From: Yersinia enterocolitica
GTDB lineage: Bacteria > Pseudomonadota > Gammaproteobacteria > Enterobacterales > Enterobacteriaceae
Length of the DNA stretch: 64,000 nucleotides
Reading direction: 5' to 3'
Assembly (NCBI GenBank): GCA_002082245.2
Contig: NBTC02000002.1
Coordinates: forward strand, 1,798,001-1,862,000
In this document: piece by piece, positions 1 to 9,016 of the stretch
Layout: each line of letters begins with the position of its first letter
Numbering within the stretch: the first letter of the stretch is position 1
Made by a program: the position numbers and the translations under genes
Notes under the pieces: model-generated
What the model was told of the DNA's origin: nothing
The model's input: the letters and a program-made list of their open reading frames with translations, nothing else
Databases searched by the model: none

Positions 1-862
1 GGTTGCAGACATCTTTACTGACGTCCATCTGCTTTTTAAATTGCTTGCTACTATTAGCATGGCTGAAATCGATCATGATCTGTGGTTCCAGGCCCGCTTT
101 ACTCAGCCCTTCTTTAACCGCAGCAACATGAGCACTGCTGTAGTTTGGCTCTTTGCCACCACGCAGAATAATATGACAATCGTCGTTACCGGCGGTATTT
201 ACAATCGCTGAATGACCCCATTTGGTCACTGACAGGAAGCAGTGCGGTGCACTAGCCGCATTAATGGCATCGATAGCGACCTTGATAGTGCCATCGGTGC
301 CATTTTTAAACCCAACCGGGCAAGACAGACCTGAAGCCAGCTCACGGTGAACCTGAGATTCAGTGGTACGGGCGCCGATGGCACCCCAGCTCATCAGGTC
401 AGCCAAATACTGCGGGGTTATCATATCCAAAAACTCACCCGCTGCTGGCAGCCCGCTCTCGTTGATATCTAACAATAACTTACGCGCGATACGCAGACCG
501 TCATTGATGTCATAGCTAGCATCCATATGCGGATCGTTAATCAGACCTTTCCAACCCACCGTGGTACGCGGTTTTTCAAAATAAACCCGCATCACCACTT
601 CAAGCTCGCCTTGCAGTTCTTCACGCAGGGTTAGCAAACGGGCCGCATACTCTTTGGCCGCTTGGGTATCATGAATAGAGCATGGACCGATGACAACCAA
701 CAAACGGTCGTCTTGGGCACGCAGGATGTTATGAATAGCTGTGCGGGTCTTGGATACCGTCTCTGCTGCGTTCTCACTGGCTGGAAACTTCTCTAACAAA
801 GCAACAGGGGGCAGGAGTTCCTTAATTTCATTAATCCGTAGGTCATCATTCAGGTAATTCAT
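1..862 (-). CDS. aroG: DAHP synthase, phenylalanine-sensitive type (partial, 3' end outside window)
   Basis: The reading frame runs off the left edge, leaving the first 287 codons of about 350. The enzyme condenses phosphoenolpyruvate with erythrose-4-phosphate, the first step of the shikimate pathway, in the cytoplasm. The N-terminus MNYLNDDLRINEIKELLPPV and the motifs VIGPCSIHD, MRVYFEKPRTTVGWKG, GARTTESQVHRELASG and ILRGGKEPNY follow E. coli AroG, the Phe-inhibited isozyme, more closely than AroF or AroH as I recall them. The ATG at 860-862 matches the family start. The gene is transcribed leftward, and the adjacent two-component genes run the other way. AroG is normally controlled by TyrR, but no well-formed TyrR box was found here. 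Confidence 0.95.
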   Translation of the reverse strand, partial: MNYLNDDLRINEIKELLPPVALLEKFPASENAAETVSKTRTAIHNILRAQDDRLLVVIGPCSIHDTQAAKEYAARLLTLREELQGELEVVMRVYFEKPRTTVGWKGLINDPHMDASYDINDGLRIARKLLLDINESGLPAAGEFLDMITPQYLADLMSWGAIGARTTESQVHRELASGLSCPVGFKNGTDGTIKVAIDAINAASAPHCFLSVTKWGHSAIVNTAGNDDCHIILRGGKEPNYSSAHVAAVKEGLSKAGLEPQIMIDFSHANSSKQFKKQMDVSKDVCN

Positions 863-910
863 AGTTCTTCCATTAAGTCTTGTGACGGTCATCGCACAAC
901 GTCTATCGGT

Positions 911-934
911 ACCAATCTAGTTGAACCAATCTAG
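911..934. repeat. Direct repeat in the aroG upstream region
   Basis: ACCAATCTAG occurs twice (911-920 and 925-934), separated by TTGA, giving a 14-bp period in the space between aroG and the response-regulator gene. Direct repeats at this spacing can be regulator sites, but no known consensus was recognised. The rest of the 277-bp gap (863-1139) is AT-rich and shows no other clear structure. Confidence 0.5.
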
Positions 935-1139
935 CTGGTGAATTGAACGCTGTAAATCTACTTTATTACATTTGGTGTTCTGTGCAGATAAACAGCAATA
1001 ATGCGGTTTACTCGATTAGGTATCAACTTATTGAATGAAGCCATCAATTTTTATCTGGATTGTTATTTGTTATAAAATCATTAATAAGAGTCATACTCGG
1101 TTATCACCCCCCTCTTATCCCTAAAGGTTAATACGGTTT

Positions 1140-1748
1140 ATGCCTAGGTTACTGTTAGTTGATGATCACCCCGTGGTGCATGTTGCCCTTGAAGCCGCAC
1201 TGATGCGCGCGACACCACGTTATCATCTGCATTGCGCTGCTGATGACCAGCAGGCATTGGCCTTATTGGCGGAATATCACTTTGATCTGTTAATTTTGGA
1301 TATCAGTTTGCCACAGCTTGACGGTTTGCAGTTTTTACGCAAAATCCGCCGCCACTATCCACAGCAGTCCATCATGATTTACACCGCCCAGGAAGAAGAG
1401 GTTTATGCCAAAATGGCTTATTCCGCTGGGGCACAGGGTTTTATGCATAAAGGGCAGCCGATGGATAACCTATTGCAAGCCATTGATGCCGTTATTGCCG
1501 GCCAACGAGTATTCCCCGCCAGTACGCTGGATAGCAGCTCCACACCTAACGATGAAAAATACCATTTAACCCAGAAAGAGCTGCAAATATTGGGATTACT
1601 CAGTAAAGGCCATTCTAATTTACATATTGCTGAGTTACTGAATATCAGCAATAAAACTGTCAGCACACATAAGAAAAATATTCTCAATAAAACCGGTGCA
1701 GCAAATTTACTGGCATTAATTGCCGTATTTAACGAGCTACAACCATGA
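1140..1748 (+). CDS. LuxR/NarL-family response regulator (BvgA/EvgA-like)
   Basis: A 202-residue cytoplasmic response regulator. The receiver domain covers about residues 1-115, with acidic residues D8-D9, predicted phospho-acceptor D54 in LLILDISLPQ and conserved K104. A LuxR-type helix-turn-helix covers about 143-196 (LTQKELQILGLLSKGHSNLH and the recognition helix around NKTVSTHKKNIL). It overlaps the downstream kinase gene by 4 bp (ATGA), so the two are translationally coupled. Size and architecture match BvgA and EvgA. The kinase should phosphorylate it and it should bind DNA as a dimer, but its targets cannot be told from sequence. The pair lies between aroG and zitB, where E. coli has no such system. 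Confidence 0.9.
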   Translation: MPRLLLVDDHPVVHVALEAALMRATPRYHLHCAADDQQALALLAEYHFDLLILDISLPQLDGLQFLRKIRRHYPQQSIMIYTAQEEEVYAKMAYSAGAQGFMHKGQPMDNLLQAIDAVIAGQRVFPASTLDSSSTPNDEKYHLTQKELQILGLLSKGHSNLHIAELLNISNKTVSTHKKNILNKTGAANLLALIAVFNELQP

Positions 1749-4700
1749 GAAAATGCGGGTTAGTATTGCTATTCATTGTCCAATTCTGCCTGCTGCTACC
1801 CGCACAAGCGACCTCTACTTTGCACTACAATTTAGTTAGCAGCTTGAACATACCGGCCAGCACACCGTTTATCACACCTAATAATCCATGGCGTAATGCC
1901 ACTTTGCGGGTTGGCATCCTCAACGACAATGTGAGCCCGTATAATATTATTGTCGATGGTGACCTGTACGGTCTGAATGCCGATTACCTTAACTATATTA
2001 AGCAAGCAACCGGGGCCAATGTGGAGGTGATAGGCTTCTCCGACGCCACAACCCTGAATCAGGCATTAAAACAAGGTGATATCGACCTACTGTTTGGTTT
2101 ACCTCGCAGCGCATTAAATCCCAACTTATATATATCAAAACCTTACTATGTCAGTAAGTTACTGGTGTTACGTAGCCGCCAAAATAGCCGTCAGGTAATG
2201 TTAAACTCGGCTGATGCGCGCATTGCTATTAGTAAAATGGCCGGTATGCAGTTGGTCGATGAAATTCAGAATAAAACCCCGCATAACCAGCTGTTTGATA
2301 ATAATCTGCAAGCCATTTACTCCTTATTAAACGGCCTTAATGACTACTTTATTGCCGATGAAACCAGTGCCAGCTTTATTATTGATCAACTGCAACTGGG
2401 GCAAATTTATCAGGTTGAGAATGATATAAAGCCCGGCAGTATCTCTTTGGTGTTTGCGGCAACCAATCCGGCATTGATAGAGACGCTTGATCACGTTATC
2501 AGCAACGTCCCTATGGACGTTCTTAATACCATTCAGGGCCGCTGGAGTAAAAAAATTCCCAGCTATCTCGATACCGGTAATGCTGATCTTACCCGCATGG
2601 AGCAAGAATGGGTTAAGGCCCATCCCGTGGTGTATTACGCCGCCATCGATGATGACTATCCCTTTACTTATCGTGGCAGCGATAAACAACCACGCGGCTA
2701 TATTGTCGATATTCTCAATACCATTGCGCAAAATACTGGCCTGCAATTTTCGCCGGTCTGGAGCAGTAACCCACGGTTGGCCGATCAACTGGTGCAACAA
2801 AATAGGGCCATGATGCGGGCTTTACTGCCGCTAGCCGGTGGTTTCAAAGCGCAATATGACAGCTCGATGCCCATTCACCGTGCCTTGTGGGGGGTGTATA
2901 CCAACGCGTTCACCCATAACGTCTCAACGTGGGGAGATCTATCTGGCAAGCGTCTCGGTGTGGTGGAAGGGGATTTAGGTCAGCAACTGATCCCCCCCCA
3001 GACCTTGGCCACTGTCTTTGCTAACCGTAAGGCAATGTATGATGCACTGGCTAATGGGCAGTTGGACGGGTTGATTGATAATGTCATCTCCGCCAATTTT
3101 ATGGTTCTTTCCCGCTATTCCGGGGTCATCAAACTGGCATTTGCGGCAGATAACATTGCTTATCCACTGGCCTTTGGCGTCGCCCAACATTCACCGTTAC
3201 TGCTGTCGATTCTCAATAAAAACTTGCTACAAATCCCCCCCGCCACCCTACAATCACTGCGTGATGAATGGGTATCCGATCCTCGCAATATTATTGATGC
3301 GGTAAATGAAAATCGCATGATGCCCCCTGCCACCTGGTTGTTTAGCGCCCTTGGCGGGCTATTGATACTGCTCTTGGTGGTGATGGTCCGCCGTTTTATT
3401 CAGCGGCGCAAAGAGCGACGTGAGCGAGAAGTCTTGGAACAGGCGCGCCTGCAAGCCGAAACCGCTAATCAGATGAAAAGTAAATTTCTGGCAACTATCA
3501 GCCATGAGCTACGAACACCAATGAATGCCATCCTTGGTTTGTTGGAACTGGAGCTTAAAAAAAACACTATCGCGCAGGGTAATTTGCCCGTTATTTACAG
3601 CTCAGCATCATCGTTATTAAGTCTACTCAATGACCTACAAGATTATGCCAAGTTGGAAATTGGCTCGTTACAGCTTTTACCACAACCTACTGCGTTGATT
3701 CCTTGGATTAATCATATTCGCGCGGTTTATCAACCGCTGTTGGGTATGCGGCCGATAACCTTAAATGTCAGTTACAGTGATAACTTACCTGAAACAGTTC
3801 TGCTTGATGGCGGTCGCTTACTTCAGGTCATGAACAATCTAATTAACAATGCCATTAAGTTTACCCGCCAAGGCGAAATTAATGTTCGGATGGCGTGGCA
3901 ACCGCAGCACGAAGGGCAAGGAGAGTTGATATTGCAGGTGGAGGACAGTGGTTGCGGAATAGCCGCTGCGGAAATACCCCACCTGTTCCAGCCCTTTTAT
4001 CGGGTTGAGAGCAGCAACAATCTGATGATCCCAGGCAGTGGTTTGGGTTTATCGATCTGCAAAGAGCTTATTGACCGAATGAATGGCACTATCAGCCTGG
4101 CCTCAGAGCTGAATAAAGGCACCGTGGTCACCATCAAATTATTGCTTGCCATGGAGACGGTATCGCCGCCAATCCTGAGGCCCGCAACAGAAATTACAGA
4201 CACGTTATGCCGGTCTCCTCTTCGTGTCGCGATGGTTGATGACCACCCGAGTAACCTCCTATTGATGCAACAACAGCTCAGGCATTTTGGTATTGAATCC
4301 GAGCTGTTTGATAATGGCCGCCAGCTATTACACGCTCATTTTCAGCAACCGTTCGATGTGCTGTTTGTCGATTACAATATGCCCACTCTGGATGGTTTTA
4401 CCCTGGCGCGAATCATTCGCCGACAAGAGCGCCCATCTCAGTCTAAGGCGGTAAAAATCATCCTTTGCTCGGCCGATGTACAAGAATTTACCCGTATCCG
4501 GCCTGGGAATATCGTTATCGACCATTGGCTGACCAAACCGGTGACACTCAGTGATATTGAGCGGGTATTACGCATACAAACCGTTATGACCACAGAGCAA
4601 CCGGTTTACGATAACCTGCGGGAAATACTATTACGATTGGGTAATCAAGACCCAATTATGGTGCGCAAATTAGTGGTGACGCTGCTTGATTCCATGGTGC

Positions 4701-4936
4701 ATGACCGCCAACAACTTGCACTGGTACCACAGCCGCTAGCGGCCCGTGCACAGGTATTACACCGCATTAAGGGCAGTTTTCTGATATTGCAAAATGCCGC
4801 AGGTGCCGCATTATGTCAGCAGTTAATTAGCCAATGCCAGCAAGGAAAAATCGCTCCTGCGGCCTATACTCAACTGCAGAATCTATTAGCACAGTTGATT
4901 AAAGGTTTGAATCAAACCCTGTCAGAGCTAACATAA
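1745..4936 (+). CDS. Unorthodox hybrid sensor histidine kinase (BvgS/EvgS-like)
   Basis: A 1063-residue inner-membrane phosphorelay kinase. In order: signal peptide (about 1-23); two periplasmic substrate-binding-like (SBP_bac_3) domains at about 53-268 and 294-510; transmembrane helix 531-549; HisKA with H587 in SHELRTPMN; HATPase with N-box N701-N702, G1 box DSGCGIA (734-740) and G2 box GSGLGL (764-769); receiver domain with D876 and K931; C-terminal Hpt domain with H1006 in HRIKGSF. All four phosphotransfer sites are intact. Only about 37 residues separate the membrane helix from HisKA, so the PAS domain typical of BvgS and EvgS appears to be absent. Coupled by ATGA overlap to the response-regulator gene, its likely output. 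The ligand is unknown. Confidence 0.9.
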   Translation: MRKCGLVLLFIVQFCLLLPAQATSTLHYNLVSSLNIPASTPFITPNNPWRNATLRVGILNDNVSPYNIIVDGDLYGLNADYLNYIKQATGANVEVIGFSDATTLNQALKQGDIDLLFGLPRSALNPNLYISKPYYVSKLLVLRSRQNSRQVMLNSADARIAISKMAGMQLVDEIQNKTPHNQLFDNNLQAIYSLLNGLNDYFIADETSASFIIDQLQLGQIYQVENDIKPGSISLVFAATNPALIETLDHVISNVPMDVLNTIQGRWSKKIPSYLDTGNADLTRMEQEWVKAHPVVYYAAIDDDYPFTYRGSDKQPRGYIVDILNTIAQNTGLQFSPVWSSNPRLADQLVQQNRAMMRALLPLAGGFKAQYDSSMPIHRALWGVYTNAFTHNVSTWGDLSGKRLGVVEGDLGQQLIPPQTLATVFANRKAMYDALANGQLDGLIDNVISANFMVLSRYSGVIKLAFAADNIAYPLAFGVAQHSPLLLSILNKNLLQIPPATLQSLRDEWVSDPRNIIDAVNENRMMPPATWLFSALGGLLILLLVVMVRRFIQRRKERREREVLEQARLQAETANQMKSKFLATISHELRTPMNAILGLLELELKKNTIAQGNLPVIYSSASSLLSLLNDLQDYAKLEIGSLQLLPQPTALIPWINHIRAVYQPLLGMRPITLNVSYSDNLPETVLLDGGRLLQVMNNLINNAIKFTRQGEINVRMAWQPQHEGQGELILQVEDSGCGIAAAEIPHLFQPFYRVESSNNLMIPGSGLGLSICKELIDRMNGTISLASELNKGTVVTIKLLLAMETVSPPILRPATEITDTLCRSPLRVAMVDDHPSNLLLMQQQLRHFGIESELFDNGRQLLHAHFQQPFDVLFVDYNMPTLDGFTLARIIRRQERPSQSKAVKIILCSADVQEFTRIRPGNIVIDHWLTKPVTLSDIERVLRIQTVMTTEQPVYDNLREILLRLGNQDPIMVRKLVVTLLDSMVHDRQQLALVPQPLAARAQVLHRIKGSFLILQNAAGAALCQQLISQCQQGKIAPAAYTQLQNLLAQLIKGLNQTLSELT

Positions 4937-4978
4937 ACCGACAGTTCGGTGCACACATCTTATGGTCCAAGGATAACT

Positions 4979-5911
4979 ATGGCTGTATCTTCATTTTTCC
5001 CCCAAGACAGCAACAGCAAACGCCTACTGATAGCTTTTGTGGTTACCACTCTGTTTATGGTGGTGGAAGCCATTGGTGGCTGGCTATCGGGTTCGCTGGC
5101 ATTATTGGCGGATGCCGGACATATGCTGACAGACTCGGCCGCATTATTCATCGCATTGATGGCAGTTCATTTCTCGCAGCGAAAACCTGACTCTCGCCAT
5201 ACCTTTGGTTATTTGCGCCTGACCACACTGGCGGCGTTCGTCAACGCGGCGGCATTATTGTTGATTGTGGTATTGATAGTCTGGGAAGCGGTACGGCGTT
5301 TCTTTTCTCCCCATGAAGTGATGGGGATGCCGATGTTATTCATCGCCATCGCCGGATTATGTGCGAATATTTTCTGCTTCTGGATACTGCATCGTGGCGA
5401 GGAAGAAAAGAATATCAATGTGCGCGCCGCAGCCTTACATGTGCTGGGAGATCTATTAGGTTCCGTTGGGGCGATAGTGGCTGCAGTGGTCATTCTGACT
5501 ACCGGCTGGACACCTATTGATCCGATATTGTCGGTATTGGTCTCAGTGTTGGTGCTCCGCAGCGCCTGGCGGCTGCTGAAAGAGAGTTTTCACGAACTGT
5601 TAGAGGGCGCGCCGCAAGAGATTGATATCACCAAATTGCGCAAAGACTTATGTGCCAGCATATATGAAGTGAGGGACGTTCATCATGTTCACTTATGGCA
5701 AGTTGGCGAAAAACGGCTAATGACGCTGCATGTGCAAGTGATCCCTCCGAGGGATAACGATGAATTATTGCATCGTATCCAGCACCATTTACTGCATCAC
5801 TACAATATTGGGCATGCCACCATTCAAATGGAATATCAGCATTGTGCCGCACCCGATTGTGGCATTAATCAGACCGCCAGTAACGACGCGCACCATTACC
5901 ACCCTCACTGA
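4979..5911 (+). CDS. zitB: Zinc/cation efflux protein ZitB (CDF family)
   Basis: A 310-residue cation diffusion facilitator that exports Zn(II), and possibly other divalent cations, by proton antiport across the inner membrane. Six hydrophobic segments fill residues 15-210. The two intramembrane metal-site motifs are visible as HMLTD (H48, D52) and HVLGD (H154, D158). The C-terminal cytoplasmic domain is followed by a His/Cys-rich tail (HCAAPDC, HHYHPH). The ATG at 4979 is preferred over an upstream GTG at 4949 because AAGGA precedes it at normal spacing. The product then has nearly the length of E. coli ZitB. It faces pnuC convergently, as in E. coli. Confidence 0.93.
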   Translation: MAVSSFFPQDSNSKRLLIAFVVTTLFMVVEAIGGWLSGSLALLADAGHMLTDSAALFIALMAVHFSQRKPDSRHTFGYLRLTTLAAFVNAAALLLIVVLIVWEAVRRFFSPHEVMGMPMLFIAIAGLCANIFCFWILHRGEEEKNINVRAAALHVLGDLLGSVGAIVAAVVILTTGWTPIDPILSVLVSVLVLRSAWRLLKESFHELLEGAPQEIDITKLRKDLCASIYEVRDVHHVHLWQVGEKRLMTLHVQVIPPRDNDELLHRIQHHLLHHYNIGHATIQMEYQHCAAPDCGINQTASNDAHHYHPH

Positions 5912-5918
5912 GGGCAAA

Positions 5919-5964
5919 CAGGCCACTGTTTCAACGGAGATAAGCCCGATAAAACAGTGGCCTG
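5919..5964. terminator. Convergent hairpin between zitB and pnuC
   Basis: A perfect 13-bp inverted repeat, CAGGCCACTGTTT (5919-5931) and AAACAGTGGCCTG (5952-5964), with a 20-nt loop. It lies just after the zitB stop and just before the pnuC stop on the other strand. Short T runs follow each arm, so a bidirectional terminator is the simplest reading. Confidence 0.6.
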
Positions 5965-5973
5965 ACTTAGCCG

Positions 5974-6702
5974 CTAGTGACTCTGAGTTGATAACGGACG
6001 TGAATGATTTCTTGCCGCGCTCTTCATCCACAACCAAGAGCCATTCAGGGCAATCAGTGTCAGTATCACGTATTCCAGAGCCATCGCATAAACCCCCTGA
6101 TAGGCGAAAATCGCTACACTGATGACATCAATCACCACCCAAATCAGCCAGTTCTCAACATATTTGCGTGTCATCAGGATCATCGCCACAATTGATAACA
6201 CCATCATGGTGGAATCCCAGAATGGGAATGCATCAGGTTGCAGTTCAGGCATTTGCACATTAGCGCCCAAACGCTGCATCACCACCACTGCGGCACGGGT
6301 CAACCCGGCAAAAACAGTATCAATATGCAAGGTCATTAAAGCGATACCAGCCACGCACACTGCGCCCCAAATCAATGCTTTCGGCAATGATAACCAGCGA
6401 ATTTTCAATTCAGCTTGATTATCAGACGTTTGCTTACTCCAGGCATACCAGCCATAGATATTAGCGACGAAGAAGAACAACTGTAATAGCAGGCTGGCAT
6501 AGAGCTGAATCTGGAAAAAGATTACCGCAAATAACGTCACGTTAATCAGGCCAAACAAATAGTTAATTATCTTCTCTTTGCTGGCAAACCAAATACAGAG
6601 TAATCCAAACAGGGTACCAATCGCCTCTATCCATGAAAGGTCATACCCCCCCGCACCCAGCGGAATATGCACCAATATATTGCTTGTACTGAGGAAATCC
6701 AT
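5974..6702 (-). CDS. pnuC: Nicotinamide riboside transporter PnuC
   Basis: A 242-residue integral membrane protein with about seven hydrophobic helices. PnuC proteins import nicotinamide riboside by facilitated diffusion, and NadR then traps it by phosphorylation. Family sequence features include WIEAIGTLFGLLCIWFASKE near the N-terminus, NIYGWYAW in the middle, and WLIWVVIDVISVAIFAYQG with a trailing WLWMKSA near the end. Length is close to E. coli PnuC (239). It lies 62 bp downstream of nadA on the same strand and is probably co-transcribed from the NadR-controlled nadA promoter. Confidence 0.94.
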   Translation of the reverse strand: MDFLSTSNILVHIPLGAGGYDLSWIEAIGTLFGLLCIWFASKEKIINYLFGLINVTLFAVIFFQIQLYASLLLQLFFFVANIYGWYAWSKQTSDNQAELKIRWLSLPKALIWGAVCVAGIALMTLHIDTVFAGLTRAAVVVMQRLGANVQMPELQPDAFPFWDSTMMVLSIVAMILMTRKYVENWLIWVVIDVISVAIFAYQGVYAMALEYVILTLIALNGSWLWMKSAARNHSRPLSTQSH

Positions 6703-6764
6703 CTGGCAATCCTTTTATTGGGGAGAAATAATAAGTATTGAGGTCAATCGGTGTCATTTACGAC

Positions 6765-7829
<1,065 letters not shown>

Positions 7830-7894
7830 TCACATCTCTGTTGCCAGTTATTCCAGAGTCAGCAAACGTTGCTGGCTGCCAGTAAGACTTCATT

Positions 7895-7912
7895 TGTTTT
7901 TTATCCTAAACA
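7895..7912. promoter_or_regulatory. Candidate NadR operator upstream of nadA
   Basis: TGTTTT-TTATCC-TAAACA matches the enterobacterial NadR consensus TGTTTA-N6-TAAACA at 11 of 12 half-site positions with exact spacing. It sits 69-86 bp upstream of the nadA start, where a repressor site for NAD-responsive control is expected. Confidence 0.75.
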
Positions 7913-8138
7913 AAATACCCAATATCCAGCTAAAAGTCGCCCAAAATTGTCTGATAATGGTGAAAATGTTTAATGGAGTTAAAAATGAGATGGAAAAGTG
8001 AGATACAGATGGAATGTCAGAGAATTATAGGGGGAACTTTGGGACACTGAGATTAGCAGTATATGTAACATTGCAGGGAAAAGGTATCACTGGGGGGTAT
8101 AATGGTAGGTTGTGCGGGATTACTTGACATAATGGTGG
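7913..8138. other. Intergenic region between the nadA promoter and the tRNA-Lys array
   Basis: No convincing gene. The first part is AT-rich leader sequence upstream of nadA. From about 8103 the sequence contains a degenerate copy of a tRNA-Lys 3' end (TGGTAGGTTGTGCGGGATT) followed by a short spacer and a second, better copy that leads into the repeat element at 8152. These look like remnants of array expansion. Confidence 0.5.
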
Positions 8139-8151
8139 GTCGTGCGGGATT

Positions 8152-8214
8152 ACTCGTCCTGCGGACTCGCCCTTCGGGTCAACGCTACGCGTTGCTGTCT
8201 CGCTTCGCTCGGCT
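8152..8214. repeat. 63-bp tRNA-associated element, copy A
   Basis: A unit made of short palindromes (GTCCTGCGGAC, CCCTTCGGG, CGCTACGCG, CGCTTCGCTCG). On its left is the tRNA-Lys 3'-end sequence GTCGTGCGGGATT and on its right is CGAACC. These are exactly the bases that are contiguous in the intact tRNA T-loop region. Identical to copy C (8900-8962). The right flank continues into a non-tRNA spacer that copy C shares. Confidence 0.75.
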
Positions 8215-8268
8215 CGAACCTTTACGGCTCTCATCCCTACGATTTGATACCCTAATAACTCTGCATAA

Positions 8269-8344
8269 TGGTGGGTCGTGCGGGATTCGAACCTGCGACC
8301 AATTGATTAAAAGTCAACTGCTCTACCAACTGAGCTAACGACCC
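8269..8344 (-). tRNA. tRNA-Lys (anticodon UUU), copy 1
   Basis: A 76-nt gene with encoded CCA. Acceptor GGGTCGT/ACGACCC, D-arm GCTC/GAGC, anticodon loop CTTTTAA (UUU), T-loop TTCGAAT. The body matches E. coli tRNA-Lys except that the 3' T-stem strand reads CCCGC instead of CCTGC, leaving an A51-C63 mismatch. Last gene of the array in the direction of transcription. Confidence 0.97.
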
Positions 8345-8393
8345 ATTATGTGTACTACTAATGACAATTCAGTGCCTGTCGTGCGGGATTACT
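8341..8393. repeat. Spacer repeat of about 53 bp in the tRNA array (copies 8341, 8474 and 8637)
   Basis: The sequence starting ACCCATTATGTGTACTAC and running through AATGACAATTCAGTGCCTG into GTCGTGCGGGATTACT occurs three times, at 8341-8393, 8474-8526 and 8637-8689. The third copy has a few substitutions. Each copy begins at the 5' end of a tRNA-Lys sequence and ends in a tRNA 3'-end remnant, consistent with growth by unequal crossing-over. Confidence 0.8.
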
Positions 8394-8401
8394 TGACATA
8401 A

Positions 8402-8477
8402 TGGTGGGTCGTGCGGGATTCGAACCTGCGACCAATTGATTAAAAGTCAACTGCTCTACCAACTGAGCTAACGACCC
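8402..8477 (-). tRNA. tRNA-Lys (anticodon UUU), copy 2
   Basis: Identical to copy 1, including encoded CCA, UUU anticodon and the A51-C63 T-stem mismatch. Separated from copy 1 by 57 bp that contain a tRNA 3'-end remnant. Confidence 0.97.
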
Positions 8478-8504
8478 ATTATGTGTACTACTAATGACAA
8501 TTCA

Positions 8505-8639
8505 GTGCCTGTCGTGCGGGATTACTCGTCCTGCGGACTCGCCCTTCGGGTCAACGCTAAAGCGTTGCTGTCTCGCTTCGCTCGAACCTTTAACCAATTG
8601 ATTAAAAGTCAACTGCTCTACCAACTGAGCTAACGACCC
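8505..8639 (-). pseudogene. tRNA-Lys gene interrupted in its T-loop (pseudogene)
   Basis: The 5' part (acceptor strand, D-arm, anticodon arm with UUU) is intact at about 8593-8639. The T-stem 5' strand is altered (TTAAAGG instead of TCGCAGG). The sequence then breaks after TTCG, corresponding to tRNA positions 54-57. After 59 bp of inserted sequence (8524-8582) it resumes with AATCCCGCACGAC at 8511-8523. The last acceptor bases and the CCA are degraded (CAGGCAC instead of CCCACCA). It is most likely not a functional tRNA. Confidence 0.75.
8524..8582. repeat. 59-bp element, copy B, inside a tRNA-Lys gene
   Basis: Shortened copy of the 63-bp element: CGCTAAAGCG replaces CGCTACGCG and GGCT is missing from the right end. 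It sits between tRNA positions 57 and 58 of the interrupted tRNA-Lys, with tRNA-derived sequence on both sides. This shows most clearly how the element relates to the T-loop. Confidence 0.75.
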
Positions 8640-8778
8640 ATTATGTATGCTACTAATGACAATTTAGTGCCTGTCGTGCGGGATTACTCGCACTTCGGGT
8701 ACTTTTTAGTACAAAACAGGAAGAAAAATCTTTGCGCTGATTTCAACTTCTTACATTCAAACCGGCGTGCGGGGAGAA

Positions 8779-8854
8779 TGGTGGGTCGTGCGGGATTCGA
8801 ACCTGCGACCAATTGATTAAAAGTCAACTGCTCTACCAACTGAGCTAACGACCC
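8779..8854 (-). tRNA. tRNA-Lys (anticodon UUU), copy 3
   Basis: Complete 76-nt gene identical to the other intact copies. The sequence upstream of its 5' end (GCTGTAATGCGG) differs from the ATTATGTG that precedes the other copies. The downstream side carries a degenerate element remnant near 8681-8705 and otherwise unique sequence. Confidence 0.97.
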
Positions 8855-8899
8855 GCTGTAATGCGGTACTGCTTAACATAGTGGTGGTCGTGCGGGATT

Positions 8900-8962
8900 A
8901 CTCGTCCTGCGGACTCGCCCTTCGGGTCAACGCTACGCGTTGCTGTCTCGCTTCGCTCGGCT
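8900..8962. repeat. 63-bp tRNA-associated element, copy C
   Basis: Identical in sequence and in flanks to copy A (8152-8214). Bounded by GTCGTGCGGGATT on the left and CGAACC on the right. Confidence 0.75.
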
Positions 8963-9016
8963 CGAACCTTTACGGCTCTCATCCCTACGATTTGATACCC
9001 TAATAACTCTGCATAA

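Larger units (their letters stand above)
8141..8352. repeat. 212-bp direct repeat, left copy (partner 8889-9100)
   Basis: The segment comprising a tRNA 3'-end remnant, the 63-bp element, a 54-bp spacer, a complete tRNA-Lys gene and 8 bp beyond it is repeated, apparently without differences, at 8889-9100. The offset is 748 bp throughout. Beyond these limits the two copies diverge. This looks like a recent duplication or gene conversion. Confidence 0.85.

Noticed and set aside
951..970. TyrR-box-like sequence upstream of aroG (TGTAAATCTACTTTATTACA)
   Set aside because: Half-sites resemble TGTAAA and TTTACA but are separated by 8 bp instead of 6, so it is not a standard TyrR box.
5760..6418. 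Plus-strand frames covering the end of zitB and pnuC (120 and 98 codons)
   Set aside because: They cross the zitB-pnuC convergent hairpin and lie antisense to pnuC; no ribosome site or homology.
8025..8338. Short frames overlapping the tRNA-Lys copies and the 63-bp element
   Set aside because: They are translations of tRNA and repeat DNA with no coding signal.
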